From Phycisphaerae bacterium (lineage in GTDB: Bacteria > Planctomycetota > Phycisphaerae > Phycisphaerales > UBA1924): a stretch of 50,542 bases of DNA. The notes under the pieces are model-generated. The model was not told the origin of the DNA. It worked only from the letters and a program-made list of their open reading frames with translations, and ran no database searches. The stretch is taken from positions 1 through 50,542 of the forward strand of contig JAUIHS010000029.1 in assembly GCA_030432255.1 (NCBI GenBank), written 5' to 3'. A program made the position numbers and the translations under genes. This document shows, piece after piece, positions 32,988 through 41,861 of the stretch; within the stretch, counting starts at the first letter, position 1; the number at the start of each line of letters is the position of its first letter.

Positions 32988-33518
32988 TTCCACAGCACTT
33001 CCAATCCGGCGCACCGTGTCTTCAACGGACACGGCGTCCTCGATGATCAGATCGGCGAGTCGCGAATAGAGCGGGTCGCGCCGGTCGAACACCGCGGCCA
33101 TCTCATCCAGCGTGTCGATCCCGAGCAGCGGGGGACGGTTGTCGTTGACCTTGCCGGACAGTCGACTGACAAGTTCCTCCGGAGTGCAGCGCAGGTAGAC
33201 CACGAAGGCCTCGTCCCGATCGCGACTGTCGGTGATCAGGTCCGCGGCACCCGGTGCGGTCGGTGTCCCGCCACCCAGCGCGACGACGTGCGGCGATGTA
33301 CTCAGGACCGCTTTGAGCATGTCAACCTCGGCCGCTCGGAACCCGGACTCGCCAACGCGATCCCACACCTCCTTCACCGTGTTGCATTCCAGGTGATCGA
33401 GGACCATCGAATCCAGATCAACAAGCGGCCATCCGACTCCGTCGGCCAAGGCGCGGCCGACGGTGGACTTGCCGGATCCTCGCAGCCCCATCAGCACGAG
33501 ATGGGGGGAGGATGTCAT
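32973..33518 (-). CDS. aroK: Shikimate kinase
   Basis: 181 residues. It phosphorylates shikimate in the chorismate pathway. The Walker A motif GLRGSGKST is at residues 11-19, the shikimate-binding Asp is in LVDLDSM, the Arg in GESGFRAAE, the GGG motif in VALGGGTP, and the lid carries NDNRPPL with the usual Arg. Normal length. It is the last gene of a three-gene operon and overlaps the upstream gene by ATGA (33515-33518). It converges on the PilZ gene with a 15-base overlap of coding ends. Confidence 0.93.
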   Translation of the reverse strand: MTSSPHLVLMGLRGSGKSTVGRALADGVGWPLVDLDSMVLDHLECNTVKEVWDRVGESGFRAAEVDMLKAVLSTSPHVVALGGGTPTAPGAADLITDSRDRDEAFVVYLRCTPEELVSRLSGKVNDNRPPLLGIDTLDEMAAVFDRRDPLYSRLADLIIEDAVSVEDTVRRIGSAVESGGE

Positions 33519-33976
33519 CCCTCGGCACTCGCCACTGGTACGGTGAAGATCCGCTGGCGCAGTTCGGCGATGACACGTTCATCCGGTCGTGCATCGCTGG
33601 CGATCGCGCGGAGGTCGAGCCGCGCGAGCGCGGTGTCGAGCGCATGTTCGGAGAGCATCATGGCCACGGGTGGTGCATCCGTGAGCCGGCTGAGGCGACT
33701 CAGTGCGGCCCGGTGTCGATGCGTCAGGCCGAGTTCGCGTGAGAGGTCATGCGCCGCGCGCCATTCGGGTGACGGCGCAAGGCGAATTCTCGGGACGTGA
33801 ATCTCGGGGACGCGAATCCTCGGACGGAAGCGTCGAACGAGAATCGTCGCGATGACAGCGAGGATTACCAGTCCCACACCTACGGCGATCATCGGGAGCC
33901 AGGGGATACTGGCACCCTGCTCCACCACGCCGGGGCGGACAAGATCGACCGGTGCTTCCGGCGGTGGCGTGATCAT
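33515..33976 (-). CDS. Single-pass membrane protein, unknown
   Basis: 153 residues. A short acidic/Pro-rich N-terminal part, one strong membrane helix (about residues 25-47, IPWLPMIAVGVGLVILAVIA), then a basic, Ile/Pro-patterned stretch (RFRPRIRVPEIHVPRIRL) and a helical cytosolic or periplasmic domain. No family recognised. Overlaps by four bases (ATGA) both with the HEAT protein gene upstream and with aroK downstream, so it is produced in step with both. Confidence 0.72.
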   Translation of the reverse strand: MITPPPEAPVDLVRPGVVEQGASIPWLPMIAVGVGLVILAVIATILVRRFRPRIRVPEIHVPRIRLAPSPEWRAAHDLSRELGLTHRHRAALSRLSRLTDAPPVAMMLSEHALDTALARLDLRAIASDARPDERVIAELRQRIFTVPVASAEG

Positions 33977-35844
33977 GATGCAGCCTCCAGCGGGGTGCCC
34001 AGTGTCGTCAACCGGCGTGAACAGCGGGCAGCCCGCGTCGATACGGCCGGAATGTCTTCATGGACCATGCGCTCGATGCGCGGAAGAAGGCCCTGGCAGT
34101 TCAGTCGCTCGGCAACCCAGACGGCGGAGACGCGGTGGGCCGGCCGGCGGTCGGTCAGCATGGTATCGAGAATGTCCTGCGAACACGCCGCGCCGCTCGT
34201 CTGGCGGATGATATGCCGGATGACATTCGCGCGGGCGCGGGCGACGTCATCGTTTCGCATGCGGACGATCCAACTCGTCGAGGGGCGACGCATCAACTTG
34301 GCTTCGATCGCATTCGCATGCACACGCGGATCCACGTGGCGGATCGCGGCGTTGATGACGTGATCCGATTCGTCACCGTCGAGACGTGCTGCGAGCAGGA
34401 CAGCCTTTGAGATGATCCGGGGGTCGGGATCTCGCGCCGCCTCGCGCAACTGGGTCGCGAAATGCTCCCAGAGTCGGAAGCGATGGATCATGGTCATGGC
34501 ATGGAGTCGCCGGTCGACATCTTCGCACTCGAGTTCCCGGCGCAGTTCGGCAAGGAATGTCTCCGGCTCGTCGCGCCACGCTTCCCGTTCGCGCAGCGGA
34601 CAGTGCCAGCGAGACTCGGCGCGGGTGGCGTCGCGGGAGAGGACCGTCTCCACCAGGCGGCGCACCTCGGAGTGCGGGGACCGCTCAAGCTTCTCGAGGG
34701 ACGGCCGGAGCCATATGCGTCGGCGTGAGGTCCGGATGGTCGTGAGCGCCAGGGTCGCGGTGGCGGCGACGCGCTCGTCCTGATCGAAGCAGTAGTCGAG
34801 CAGCAGTTCATCGGCGGAGCGATCGGGCGGCATGCGCCCGATGTCCATAGCGGCGACCATGCGCGTGCGGGCTTCCTGGTCGGGCAGGAAGCGGACGAGT
34901 TCCTTGACGCGGCATTCGCGGCTGACTGGCGCTTCACGGAGGAAGCGGATGTAGCCGAGCCTGCCCGCGGGTCCGGCGGCCTCGAGTTCATCATCGGCCG
35001 GCAGGTTCCTGTGGACGCCACGGACTCTGGCGAGGCAGTCCGCGCGGCCGCGTGCACCGAGGAGGTGTGCCTTGCGCCACATCGCGCGCTTGTCTGCGGG
35101 GTCGAGGGCAAGTTCGCACCACTGGATGGCGGTGGCATGCAGCGCGGGGATGGCGAGCCAGTGGGGGGCAAGCCGGCGGGTGAGTTCGGTGGAGACTTCG
35201 CGGGCGGCGGCGCGCAGGGCCATGTGGCCCGGCTGGTGCTCATCCTGAAGCCACGTACGCAGGAAGGGGCCGGCGAGGTGAGCGGCGTGGAGAACGGCCT
35301 GTATGGCCTCGTCTCGCCGGTGGTCGGGCCAGGTGGCAGCGGCCTCGGCGAGGGCTTCATCGAGGGCGTCACGGTGCTGCCCGGCGGTACCGAGGTGTGC
35401 TGCGACGGACCGGAGGGCGTTGGCGGCGGCAGCGGCGACCTCTTCGTTGGCATCGTCGAGTTGCCCCGGAGTGGGGAGCAGTCTGCGGAGGGTTGCGGGT
35501 TCGAGGATGCTTGAGGCGTTGAGGCAGGCAGCGGCGAGGTCGGAGGCCTGTGCACCGGCACGGTTCTTTCGGAGGGCATCGATATGGTCGGCGATCTCGG
35601 GTCCGGCGGCTCGGAGGCAGGTTGCCCTGGCGTCTTCGGGTACGAAGCGCCAGTGCTGGAGGATGAGTTCGAGGAGTGGGCCCCTGGGGAGTCGATCGAG
35701 GAGCGTGACGAGGTCGCGCAGGATGTCCCCCCGCTCCCGGGGAGCGGCCAGCGGAAGGGTGGCGGTGAGGGCGGCGGCCCGCGCGGCCGGTCGCCATCGG
35801 CGCGTGAGGATCAGTCTGCGGGTGAAGCCGTCGAGGTCTTTCAT
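33973..35844 (-). CDS. HEAT-repeat protein, unknown
   Basis: 623 residues, almost wholly helical. HEAT/Armadillo-like repeats run through it, clearest in the C-terminal half (DPDPRIISKAVLLAARLDGD, then HVDPRVHANAIEAKL and ARANVIRHII). No signal peptide or membrane helix; it begins MKDLDGFTRRLILTRRW and is Arg-rich, so it may bind nucleic acid or membranes, which is inference. It is the first gene of an operon with a membrane protein and aroK, coupled by ATGA overlaps. Confidence 0.78.
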   Translation of the reverse strand: MKDLDGFTRRLILTRRWRPAARAAALTATLPLAAPRERGDILRDLVTLLDRLPRGPLLELILQHWRFVPEDARATCLRAAGPEIADHIDALRKNRAGAQASDLAAACLNASSILEPATLRRLLPTPGQLDDANEEVAAAAANALRSVAAHLGTAGQHRDALDEALAEAAATWPDHRRDEAIQAVLHAAHLAGPFLRTWLQDEHQPGHMALRAAAREVSTELTRRLAPHWLAIPALHATAIQWCELALDPADKRAMWRKAHLLGARGRADCLARVRGVHRNLPADDELEAAGPAGRLGYIRFLREAPVSRECRVKELVRFLPDQEARTRMVAAMDIGRMPPDRSADELLLDYCFDQDERVAATATLALTTIRTSRRRIWLRPSLEKLERSPHSEVRRLVETVLSRDATRAESRWHCPLREREAWRDEPETFLAELRRELECEDVDRRLHAMTMIHRFRLWEHFATQLREAARDPDPRIISKAVLLAARLDGDESDHVINAAIRHVDPRVHANAIEAKLMRRPSTSWIVRMRNDDVARARANVIRHIIRQTSGAACSQDILDTMLTDRRPAHRVSAVWVAERLNCQGLLPRIERMVHEDIPAVSTRAARCSRRLTTLGTPLEAAS

Positions 35845-36026
35845 GGGTTGCAGAAGAGTTTTCGACCCGATAACGGGGCCACCTTGAGGCGCACCAGAAC
35901 CGGCGGCTGTTCAATCTCGTATAAGGCGTGTTGACATACTGTTGCTAGTGGTCCGGGTTGGTGAAAAGGACAGATCTTGGGTCGTAGGCTCCCCGTCCGA
36001 TTCTTCACCAATTTCGAAGAAAACCG

Positions 36027-36054
36027 TTGAGAAGCCCTCTCACACGGATACACT
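36027..36054 (+). promoter_or_regulatory. Promoter TTGAGA-16-TACACT of DUF2617-like gene
   Basis: TTGAGA (36027-36032) and TACACT (36049-36054) are 16 bases apart. The leader would be about 65 bases. A second TTGACA at 35931 further upstream has no well-placed -10. Confidence 0.5.
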
Positions 36055-36124
36055 GGCGGGCGTCAGGTGAAGATGGTGATCGAAGCCTGACATCTCCTCC
36101 ACTCGAATTTTCACAGGTAATCCA

Positions 36125-36667
36125 ATGAATCTGCCTACCAAATCAGCTAGCCTGCAGGCATATCGTCTGCTTTTATACCGACGGGCTCTTCACCCCGAGC
36201 TCTTCCAGGTCAAGGGTCGTCGCGTTGTCGAGCACGATGGTTACGACTTCGAGGCATGGGTCATGCCGGGCGGTCACGCGATGCGTTTCCAGTTCGAGGG
36301 GCTGTGCGCCACCGAACTCATCACCGAGCAGGAGACCGGCATTCCGGACCGGGGCGTCGTCTCCACGATTCCCTGCGCCGGTGAGCGCGATCACGAGCAT
36401 TCCTTCGCGGATGCCGTTCGTTACATGACCACCGTGCAGACCGAGCAGCTCCCCGAGAGCCTCTACATCGCGACCTACGACGAACTCGTCGACTTCGGCC
36501 GCGAAAGCCGGGCCCTCATCCACGAGTGGGATGACGAGGATGGTCGCTGTGCCTCCATCATCGATGTGCAGCGCTTCCGCCGCGAAGTGCACGCCCAGAC
36601 CTACCACCTGCTGGCCCAGGGCGGACTCGTCCTGCGGACCCAGAGCATTTTCGAGCACCGCGAGTAG
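36125..36667 (+). CDS. DUF2617-like protein
   Basis: 180 residues, soluble. It begins with a helical segment and LYRRALHPELFQVKGRRVVEHDGYDFEAW, which I recognise as similar to the planctomycete branch of DUF2617 (LHPELF region); the middle is beta-rich (GHAMRFQFEGLCATEL) and the end is FEHRE after LVLRTQSI. Function of the family is unknown. The ribosome site is weak (AGGT). It is monocistronic: own promoter upstream and a strong terminator downstream. Confidence 0.7.
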   Translation: MNLPTKSASLQAYRLLLYRRALHPELFQVKGRRVVEHDGYDFEAWVMPGGHAMRFQFEGLCATELITEQETGIPDRGVVSTIPCAGERDHEHSFADAVRYMTTVQTEQLPESLYIATYDELVDFGRESRALIHEWDDEDGRCASIIDVQRFRREVHAQTYHLLAQGGLVLRTQSIFEHRE

Positions 36668-36697
36668 ACCGCCGCGGCTTGTTGCGATACCTCACAG

Positions 36698-36729
36698 CGG
36701 GAGCCCTGGCGGCTCCCGTTGTTCTTTTT
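36698..36729 (+). terminator. Rho-independent terminator of DUF2617-like gene
   Basis: CGGGAGCC pairs with GGCTCCCG around a five-base loop, followed by TTGTTCTTTTT. The tail is identical over 13 bases to the porin terminator. Confidence 0.87.
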
Positions 36730-36860
36730 GCCGTCTGCCTCCGCCGCTTCAGCACCGCCTGACGGCAGCTATGGAACACCCCCCAATGAGCCACGCCGAT
36801 TCCCGGGTCCCCGGTCCCGTGTCACGCCACAAGTACGCCACCAATGAACCGGATCGGCTC

Positions 36861-36866
36861 TATACT
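36861..36866 (+). promoter_or_regulatory. TATACT -10 hexamer of ileS
   Basis: TATACT is 55 bases before the ileS ATG at 36922; the transcript would have a leader of about 50 bases with a GA-rich stretch (GAAGAGAGTGAGCGAG) before the start. Confidence 0.5.
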
Positions 36867-36921
36867 CAGCGTTTCCCCGGATTTCCGGCCTTGTCGGCCG
36901 CGTGAAGAGAGTGAGCGAGCG

Positions 36922-39882
36922 ATGTCCACCGAATCGAGCCAGGTGAATTACAAGAAGACGCTGAACCTGCCGAAGACGAGCTTTCCCATGAAGGCGAACC
37001 TGGTTCAGAACGAGCCGGCGAGCATGAAGCGGTGGACGAAGGCGTCGTTGTACGCGGCATCGCAGGCGGCCCGTTCCGGCGGTGAGCGATTCGTTTTCCA
37101 TGACGGCCCGCCCTACGCGAACGCATCGATTCACGTCGGGCACATGCTCAACAAGTGCATGAAGGACTTTGTTGTCCGATCGAAGCTGATGCAGGGGATG
37201 GAGTGTCCATTCGTTCCCGGGTGGGACTGCCACGGGCTGCCGATCGAGCATCGCGTCATGACGGAGTTGCAGGAGTCCGGCAAGCTTGAGCGGCTGCTGG
37301 ATCTGGATGAGATGGCGTATCGCATGGCGGTGCGGCGGGAGTGCCGCAAGTATGCGGAGAAGCACGTCAAGCATCATCGCAAGCAGATGGAGCGTTTGCT
37401 GACGCTGGCGGACTACGACGACCCGTACCTGACGATGTCACCGGCGTACGAGGGTGCGACGTTGGAGGTCTTTGCTGACCTGGTCGAACAGGGGCTGGTG
37501 TACCGACAGTTGAAGGCCGTCCACTGGTCCACGGAGAATCAGACGGCGCTTGCAGAGGCGGAACTGGAGTACTTCGACCGCGAGGACATCTCGGTGTTCG
37601 TGGATTTCGAGGTGGCGGACAGCGGGGCGCTGTACGGCGCCTTCGGGTTGCAGGGCGACGCCCGTCCCGAACAGGGCGGCTGCCTCATGATCTGGACCAC
37701 CACTCCATGGACACTGCCCGCGAACCTCGGGGTCGCGGTGAATGTGAAGTATGACTATGCGCTCGTGCGCGTGGATGGAAACATCACGGTGATCGCGTGC
37801 GAACTCGTCGAGGGCGTCACGAAGCAGGCGGGGGCCTCTGATGTCGAGGTGCTGGCGACTGCCAAGGGCGAGGCGCTCATCGGACTGCGCTACCGCCATC
37901 CACTGATCGATGACCGGCCTGACTTCTCGATGCTGCCCGATGCCGCCATGCGCGGCGCGCAGCCGGAAGGCGTGTATCGGGTTGTTGCTGCCGACTACGT
38001 CACACTGGAGGACGGCACAGGCCTGGTCCATACAGCGCCGGGTCATGGTGCGGACGACTACCACACCGGCCTGCGCGAGCACCTGCCCATCTACTGTCCC
38101 GTTCTCGCGGATGGTTCGTATGACGACTCCGTCCCGGAGTGGCTGCGCGGCCGTTCCGTCTGGGATGCCAATCCGGAGGTCGTTGAGCGACTGCGTTCGA
38201 GCGGGCATCTCTTCCACGACAACAAGTTCATGCACTCCTACCCGCATGACTGGCGGGGCAAGTCACCTGTGATCTTCCGGGCGACTGAGCAGTGGTTCAT
38301 CGGCGTCGATGTGCCGATGAAACGCGATGGCAAGGGCCTGCGCGAGTTGGCGCTGGAAGAGACTGCCGAGCGGGTGAAGTTCATCCCCGAGTGGGGGCGC
38401 AACCGGATGCGCGGCATGCTGGACTCGCGTCCTGACTGGTGCATCAGCCGGCAGCGGGCGTGGGGTCTGCCGATTCCGGCGTTCATGGCGCCGGATGGTG
38501 AGGTGCTGCTCACGGCGGCGAGCGTTCGCGCGATCGCGCGTTCATTCCGCGAGCGGGGATCAGATGCGTGGTTCCTGGAGTCGCCGGCGGATCTGCTGCG
38601 CCACTACGATCTCGCGGCGGATGCCGATGCGCCCGAAGGGATGGACATCTCAACGCTTGAGAAGGCGTACGACATCTTTGACGTGTGGTTTGAGTCCGGC
38701 TCATCGTGGAACAGCGTGATGCGTGAGCGAAGCCCGAAGCGGGTGTCCGACGACGACTCCCGCCCTGACTATCCCATCGATCTGTACCTCGAGGGATCGG
38801 ATCAGCACCGTGGCTGGTTCCAGTTGTCGCTCCTGCCGGGCCTGGGTGTGACTGGTGTTTCGCCCTTCAAGTCCGTGCTGACGCACGGGTTCATGGTGGA
38901 CAAGAACGGTCACAAGATGTCCAAGAGCCTCGGCAATGCGTTGAACGTGGATGACCTGATGAAGGACTTCGGCGCCGATGTGTGCCGCTGGTGGCTCGCG
39001 ACGATTTCGTATGAAGGCGATATCAAGGCGGATGTGTCGTTCCTCAAGACAGCCGGTGAGGCGTACCGGAAGGTTCGGAACACGCTGCGCTTCATGCTGA
39101 GCAACCTGAGCGACTTCGAGCCGTCGCCACCAGGTTGCGATGCGTCCAGTGGTCAGGGGATGTGTGTCGCGACGACAAGCTATGCGCCGACGAGTATCGA
39201 TGCGTGGGTGCTTGCGGAGTACAACAGGATGGCCGCCGATGTCGTCGCCGGTTACAACGCCTACGCCTTCCAGCGGGTGGCGTCGCGACTGTACAACTTC
39301 TGCAACGACACGCTGAGCGCGGTGTACCTCGCCGCGGTCAAGGATCGTCTGTACTGTGACCGCGCGGACTCGCCGCGACGGCGTCAGACGCAGTCGACGA
39401 TGTGGGATCTGGTTGACGGTCTGTGTCGTCTGCTGGCGCCCATTCTGCCGCACACGGCGGACGAAGCGTACCGAGCGTTGCGTGACTCGGATGATGGGTG
39501 TGTTCATCTGCAGGCGATCATCCCGTCCTTTGATGTGCCGTTGGATGAGCGTTGGGCGGGCGTGATGACGCTGCGTGACGAGGCGCTGAAGGCGCTGGAA
39601 GAGGTGCGCGCCTCGCAGGATCTTGACAATCCGCTTGATGCGGGGCTGGTACTGCCGTCGCGTGATGGTCTGCTGGCGGGCTTCGACCTCATCGATCTCG
39701 CTGACCTGCACGGCGTGAGCCGGGTGACGCTGGCGGATGGTGATGGGGGCGTTGAGGTGCAGAACCTCCAAGGCGAGCCACGATGCGAGCGTTCGTGGAA
39801 GCGTGATGGCACCGTGAAGTCGCGAGCAGATGGCGGGATGCTCTCGGACCGTGATGCGGAAGCGGTGGGGGTCTCAGGCTGA
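36922..39882 (+). CDS. ileS: Isoleucyl-tRNA synthetase
   Basis: 986 residues; charges tRNA-Ile. The class I signature is PPYANASIHVGH (HVGH at 71-74) and KMSKS at 665-669. The editing domain (around 185-400) contains WTTTPWTLPANLGVAV and the D-G-TGLVHTAPGHG motif. The anticodon-binding region follows. The C-terminal zinc finger is degenerate: in place of CxxCW and CxxC it has CERSW and LSDRD, so three of four ligands are lost (see findings). The start at 36922 is preceded by a GA-rich ribosome site; an upstream in-frame ATG at 36844 precedes the promoter hexamer and is rejected. Confidence 0.95.
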   Translation: MSTESSQVNYKKTLNLPKTSFPMKANLVQNEPASMKRWTKASLYAASQAARSGGERFVFHDGPPYANASIHVGHMLNKCMKDFVVRSKLMQGMECPFVPGWDCHGLPIEHRVMTELQESGKLERLLDLDEMAYRMAVRRECRKYAEKHVKHHRKQMERLLTLADYDDPYLTMSPAYEGATLEVFADLVEQGLVYRQLKAVHWSTENQTALAEAELEYFDREDISVFVDFEVADSGALYGAFGLQGDARPEQGGCLMIWTTTPWTLPANLGVAVNVKYDYALVRVDGNITVIACELVEGVTKQAGASDVEVLATAKGEALIGLRYRHPLIDDRPDFSMLPDAAMRGAQPEGVYRVVAADYVTLEDGTGLVHTAPGHGADDYHTGLREHLPIYCPVLADGSYDDSVPEWLRGRSVWDANPEVVERLRSSGHLFHDNKFMHSYPHDWRGKSPVIFRATEQWFIGVDVPMKRDGKGLRELALEETAERVKFIPEWGRNRMRGMLDSRPDWCISRQRAWGLPIPAFMAPDGEVLLTAASVRAIARSFRERGSDAWFLESPADLLRHYDLAADADAPEGMDISTLEKAYDIFDVWFESGSSWNSVMRERSPKRVSDDDSRPDYPIDLYLEGSDQHRGWFQLSLLPGLGVTGVSPFKSVLTHGFMVDKNGHKMSKSLGNALNVDDLMKDFGADVCRWWLATISYEGDIKADVSFLKTAGEAYRKVRNTLRFMLSNLSDFEPSPPGCDASSGQGMCVATTSYAPTSIDAWVLAEYNRMAADVVAGYNAYAFQRVASRLYNFCNDTLSAVYLAAVKDRLYCDRADSPRRRQTQSTMWDLVDGLCRLLAPILPHTADEAYRALRDSDDGCVHLQAIIPSFDVPLDERWAGVMTLRDEALKALEEVRASQDLDNPLDAGLVLPSRDGLLAGFDLIDLADLHGVSRVTLADGDGGVEVQNLQGEPRCERSWKRDGTVKSRADGGMLSDRDAEAVGVSG

Positions 39883-39883
39883 T

Positions 39884-39907
39884 GCCCTGTGCCGGGGGCG
39901 GTTTTTT
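39884..39907 (+). terminator. Probable terminator of ileS
   Basis: GCCCTG can pair with CGGGGC (one G-T pair, TGC loop) and is followed by six T, directly after the ileS stop. The stem is short. Confidence 0.5.
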
Positions 39908-39981
39908 GCTTGGATCCCGGCGACAATTCCCCGATGATATCGTTGCACCTGCCGTTCTCGCGCATACAGGAGTCGAGTCAG

Positions 39982-41355
39982 ATGAAATCCGGATCCGTTG
40001 TCAGTCTGTCATTACTTATCGGCGCGACATCCATGGTCGGCGCCGGTACGACCCTGCCGGCCCTCGATGTCGTGCCCTTCGTGACGGAGGTGAGCCGGGG
40101 CGTGGAGATCATTCCGATTCCCGGCATGTCCGGCAAGTACTTCCTCGCGGAGCAGCGTCTGGGTTCCTCGGACACGGCCCGCATCCGCATCTGGGATCGT
40201 GAGACGAATGTGCGCACGCTCTTCCTCGAGATTGAGAATGTCTCGATCCAGGGGCCTCAGGGATTGCTCTCGATGGCCGTGGATCCTGACTACGTGAACA
40301 ACGGCTATGTTTACGTCAACTACACCGACTTCGCCGGGACGTCACGGATTGTCCGCTACGCGCGGAGCGCCGGGGATCCGATGGTTGCGGACCCGGCCTC
40401 GGCCTATTACATCCGGTACATCGCGCAGCTTGGCCCGACGCACAACGTGGGCTGGATGGACTTCGGTCCGGACGGATTCCTGTACATCGGAACGGGCGAC
40501 GGGGGTAACGGCGGCGACCTTCCCAACAACGCGCAGAACCTGAGCAACGGCATGCTGCTCGGCAAGATTCTCCGCATTGATGTGCACGGCGACGACTTCC
40601 CGGCGGGTGCTCTCAATTATGCGATCCCTGCGGACAATCCCTTTGCGGGGACGTCCATGGATCAGGAGATCTGGGCATACGGCTTCCGCCACCCATGGCG
40701 GTGCGCCTTTGACTCGCTGACCGGCGACCTGTACATCGCGGATGTTGGTGATGCCACCTACGAGGAAATCAACTTCCAGCCCGCCAGCAGTACGGGTGGT
40801 GAGAATTACGGCTGGCACTGCATGGAGGCGAACACGCCTTCACATCCGGCAGACTGCCTGCCGGGCACCGACTTCGTCGATCCGGTGCACTTCTATGAGC
40901 ACTTCGCACCGGGTCAGCCGTTCCGCTGCAGCATCATCGGTGGCGAGGTGTATCGGGGCAGCGCCATCCCGGCACTGGATGGATTCTTCCTCTTTGCAGA
41001 CTACTGCTCGGGCGAGATCTTCGCGGCCCGCTTCGATGCCGGGCGTACTGACATCCTGAATCTCACCGAGGATCTGCAGGGGTGCGATATTGACCTCACG
41101 GCGATCACCGGCTTCGGGCTTGACGAAGACGGCGAGGTCCTCATTCTCGCTCGCGGCTCCGGCATCATCTACAAGATCATCCCGGCGTGCGGTCCTGACG
41201 TCAGCCATGATGGCGTTGTTGACTTCAAGGATCTCAACCTCTTGCTCGACAACTGGGGGCTTGAAGGTGGGCTTGGCGACTCCAATGGCGACTGCTCCGT
41301 CGACTTCGCAGACCTGAATGCGATCCTCGAGACATGGGGTACGAGCTGTCCCTGA
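39982..41355 (+). CDS. Exported PQQ-type sugar dehydrogenase with dockerin-like tail
   Basis: 457 residues. Signal peptide, then a six-bladed propeller of the soluble glucose/sorbosone dehydrogenase (GSDH, HHIP-like) family: GPQGLLSMAVDPDYVNNGYV, HNVGWMDFGPDGFLYIGTGDGG, LLGKILRIDV, AYGFRHPWRCAFD and GENYGWHC are the family's blade motifs. The C-terminus carries two calcium-loop units (SHDGVVDFKDLNLLLDNWG and SNGDCSVDFADLNAILETWG) and ends SCP, the dockerin-like tail common in Phycisphaerae secreted proteins. Likely oxidises a sugar outside the cytoplasm; PQQ binding is inferred from the family. AGGAG is nine bases before the ATG at 39982. Confidence 0.87.
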   Translation: MKSGSVVSLSLLIGATSMVGAGTTLPALDVVPFVTEVSRGVEIIPIPGMSGKYFLAEQRLGSSDTARIRIWDRETNVRTLFLEIENVSIQGPQGLLSMAVDPDYVNNGYVYVNYTDFAGTSRIVRYARSAGDPMVADPASAYYIRYIAQLGPTHNVGWMDFGPDGFLYIGTGDGGNGGDLPNNAQNLSNGMLLGKILRIDVHGDDFPAGALNYAIPADNPFAGTSMDQEIWAYGFRHPWRCAFDSLTGDLYIADVGDATYEEINFQPASSTGGENYGWHCMEANTPSHPADCLPGTDFVDPVHFYEHFAPGQPFRCSIIGGEVYRGSAIPALDGFFLFADYCSGEIFAARFDAGRTDILNLTEDLQGCDIDLTAITGFGLDEDGEVLILARGSGIIYKIIPACGPDVSHDGVVDFKDLNLLLDNWGLEGGLGDSNGDCSVDFADLNAILETWGTSCP

Positions 41356-41464
41356 GCGTTTCCGGACCCTTACCGAGACTGGCCAGTCCGCACGACCGGA
41401 TTTCATGTTGACTGGCGGCAACGCTCGGATTTCCCGTTGAGCAGTCCTATCCGATGATTCGGGT

Positions 41465-41857
41465 ATGAAGCGCCGTACAACCATCCGGCTGGTGTTCTTC
41501 ACCACGTCAATCTGCGTCGGGCTCTGGCAGGCACCGACGCTGATCGACAATGTGCTCAGCACCTATGGGAGCGTGCTCGGGTTCGAAGCCGGAGGCGAAA
41601 CCGCTCACAGGGAGAGCAACGGGACCTCACAGCCCGTTCGCTCCTTCACGATCTTCACGCCTCAGGGTGAGGGGATCTCGGACGAAGAACACGCACGGCT
41701 CATGGGTGAGGCCCAGCGCGAGGCGCCGCATCTGACGCATCGTGAGCGCAAGGTGCCGGCCGGCCGTACAGACGCCGCGGAAGTTCCCGCCGAAATCGCC
41801 GCCCTGCAACGCTATATCGAAGTCATGGAGAAGCGCAAGGGCGAAGATCAACCATGA
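41465..41857 (+). CDS. Small exported or membrane-anchored protein, unknown
   Basis: 130 residues. The N-terminal RLVFFTTSICVGLWQAPTLI is a signal peptide or anchor. The rest is polar, with a short helix at the end (EIAALQRYIEVMEKRKGED). No family recognised. It lies alone between the dehydrogenase gene and the convergent murQ. Coding character is fair (frame, start ATG, codon bias), but there is no strong ribosome site. Confidence 0.55.
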   Translation: MKRRTTIRLVFFTTSICVGLWQAPTLIDNVLSTYGSVLGFEAGGETAHRESNGTSQPVRSFTIFTPQGEGISDEEHARLMGEAQREAPHLTHRERKVPAGRTDAAEVPAEIAALQRYIEVMEKRKGEDQP

Positions 41858-41861
41858 TGTA

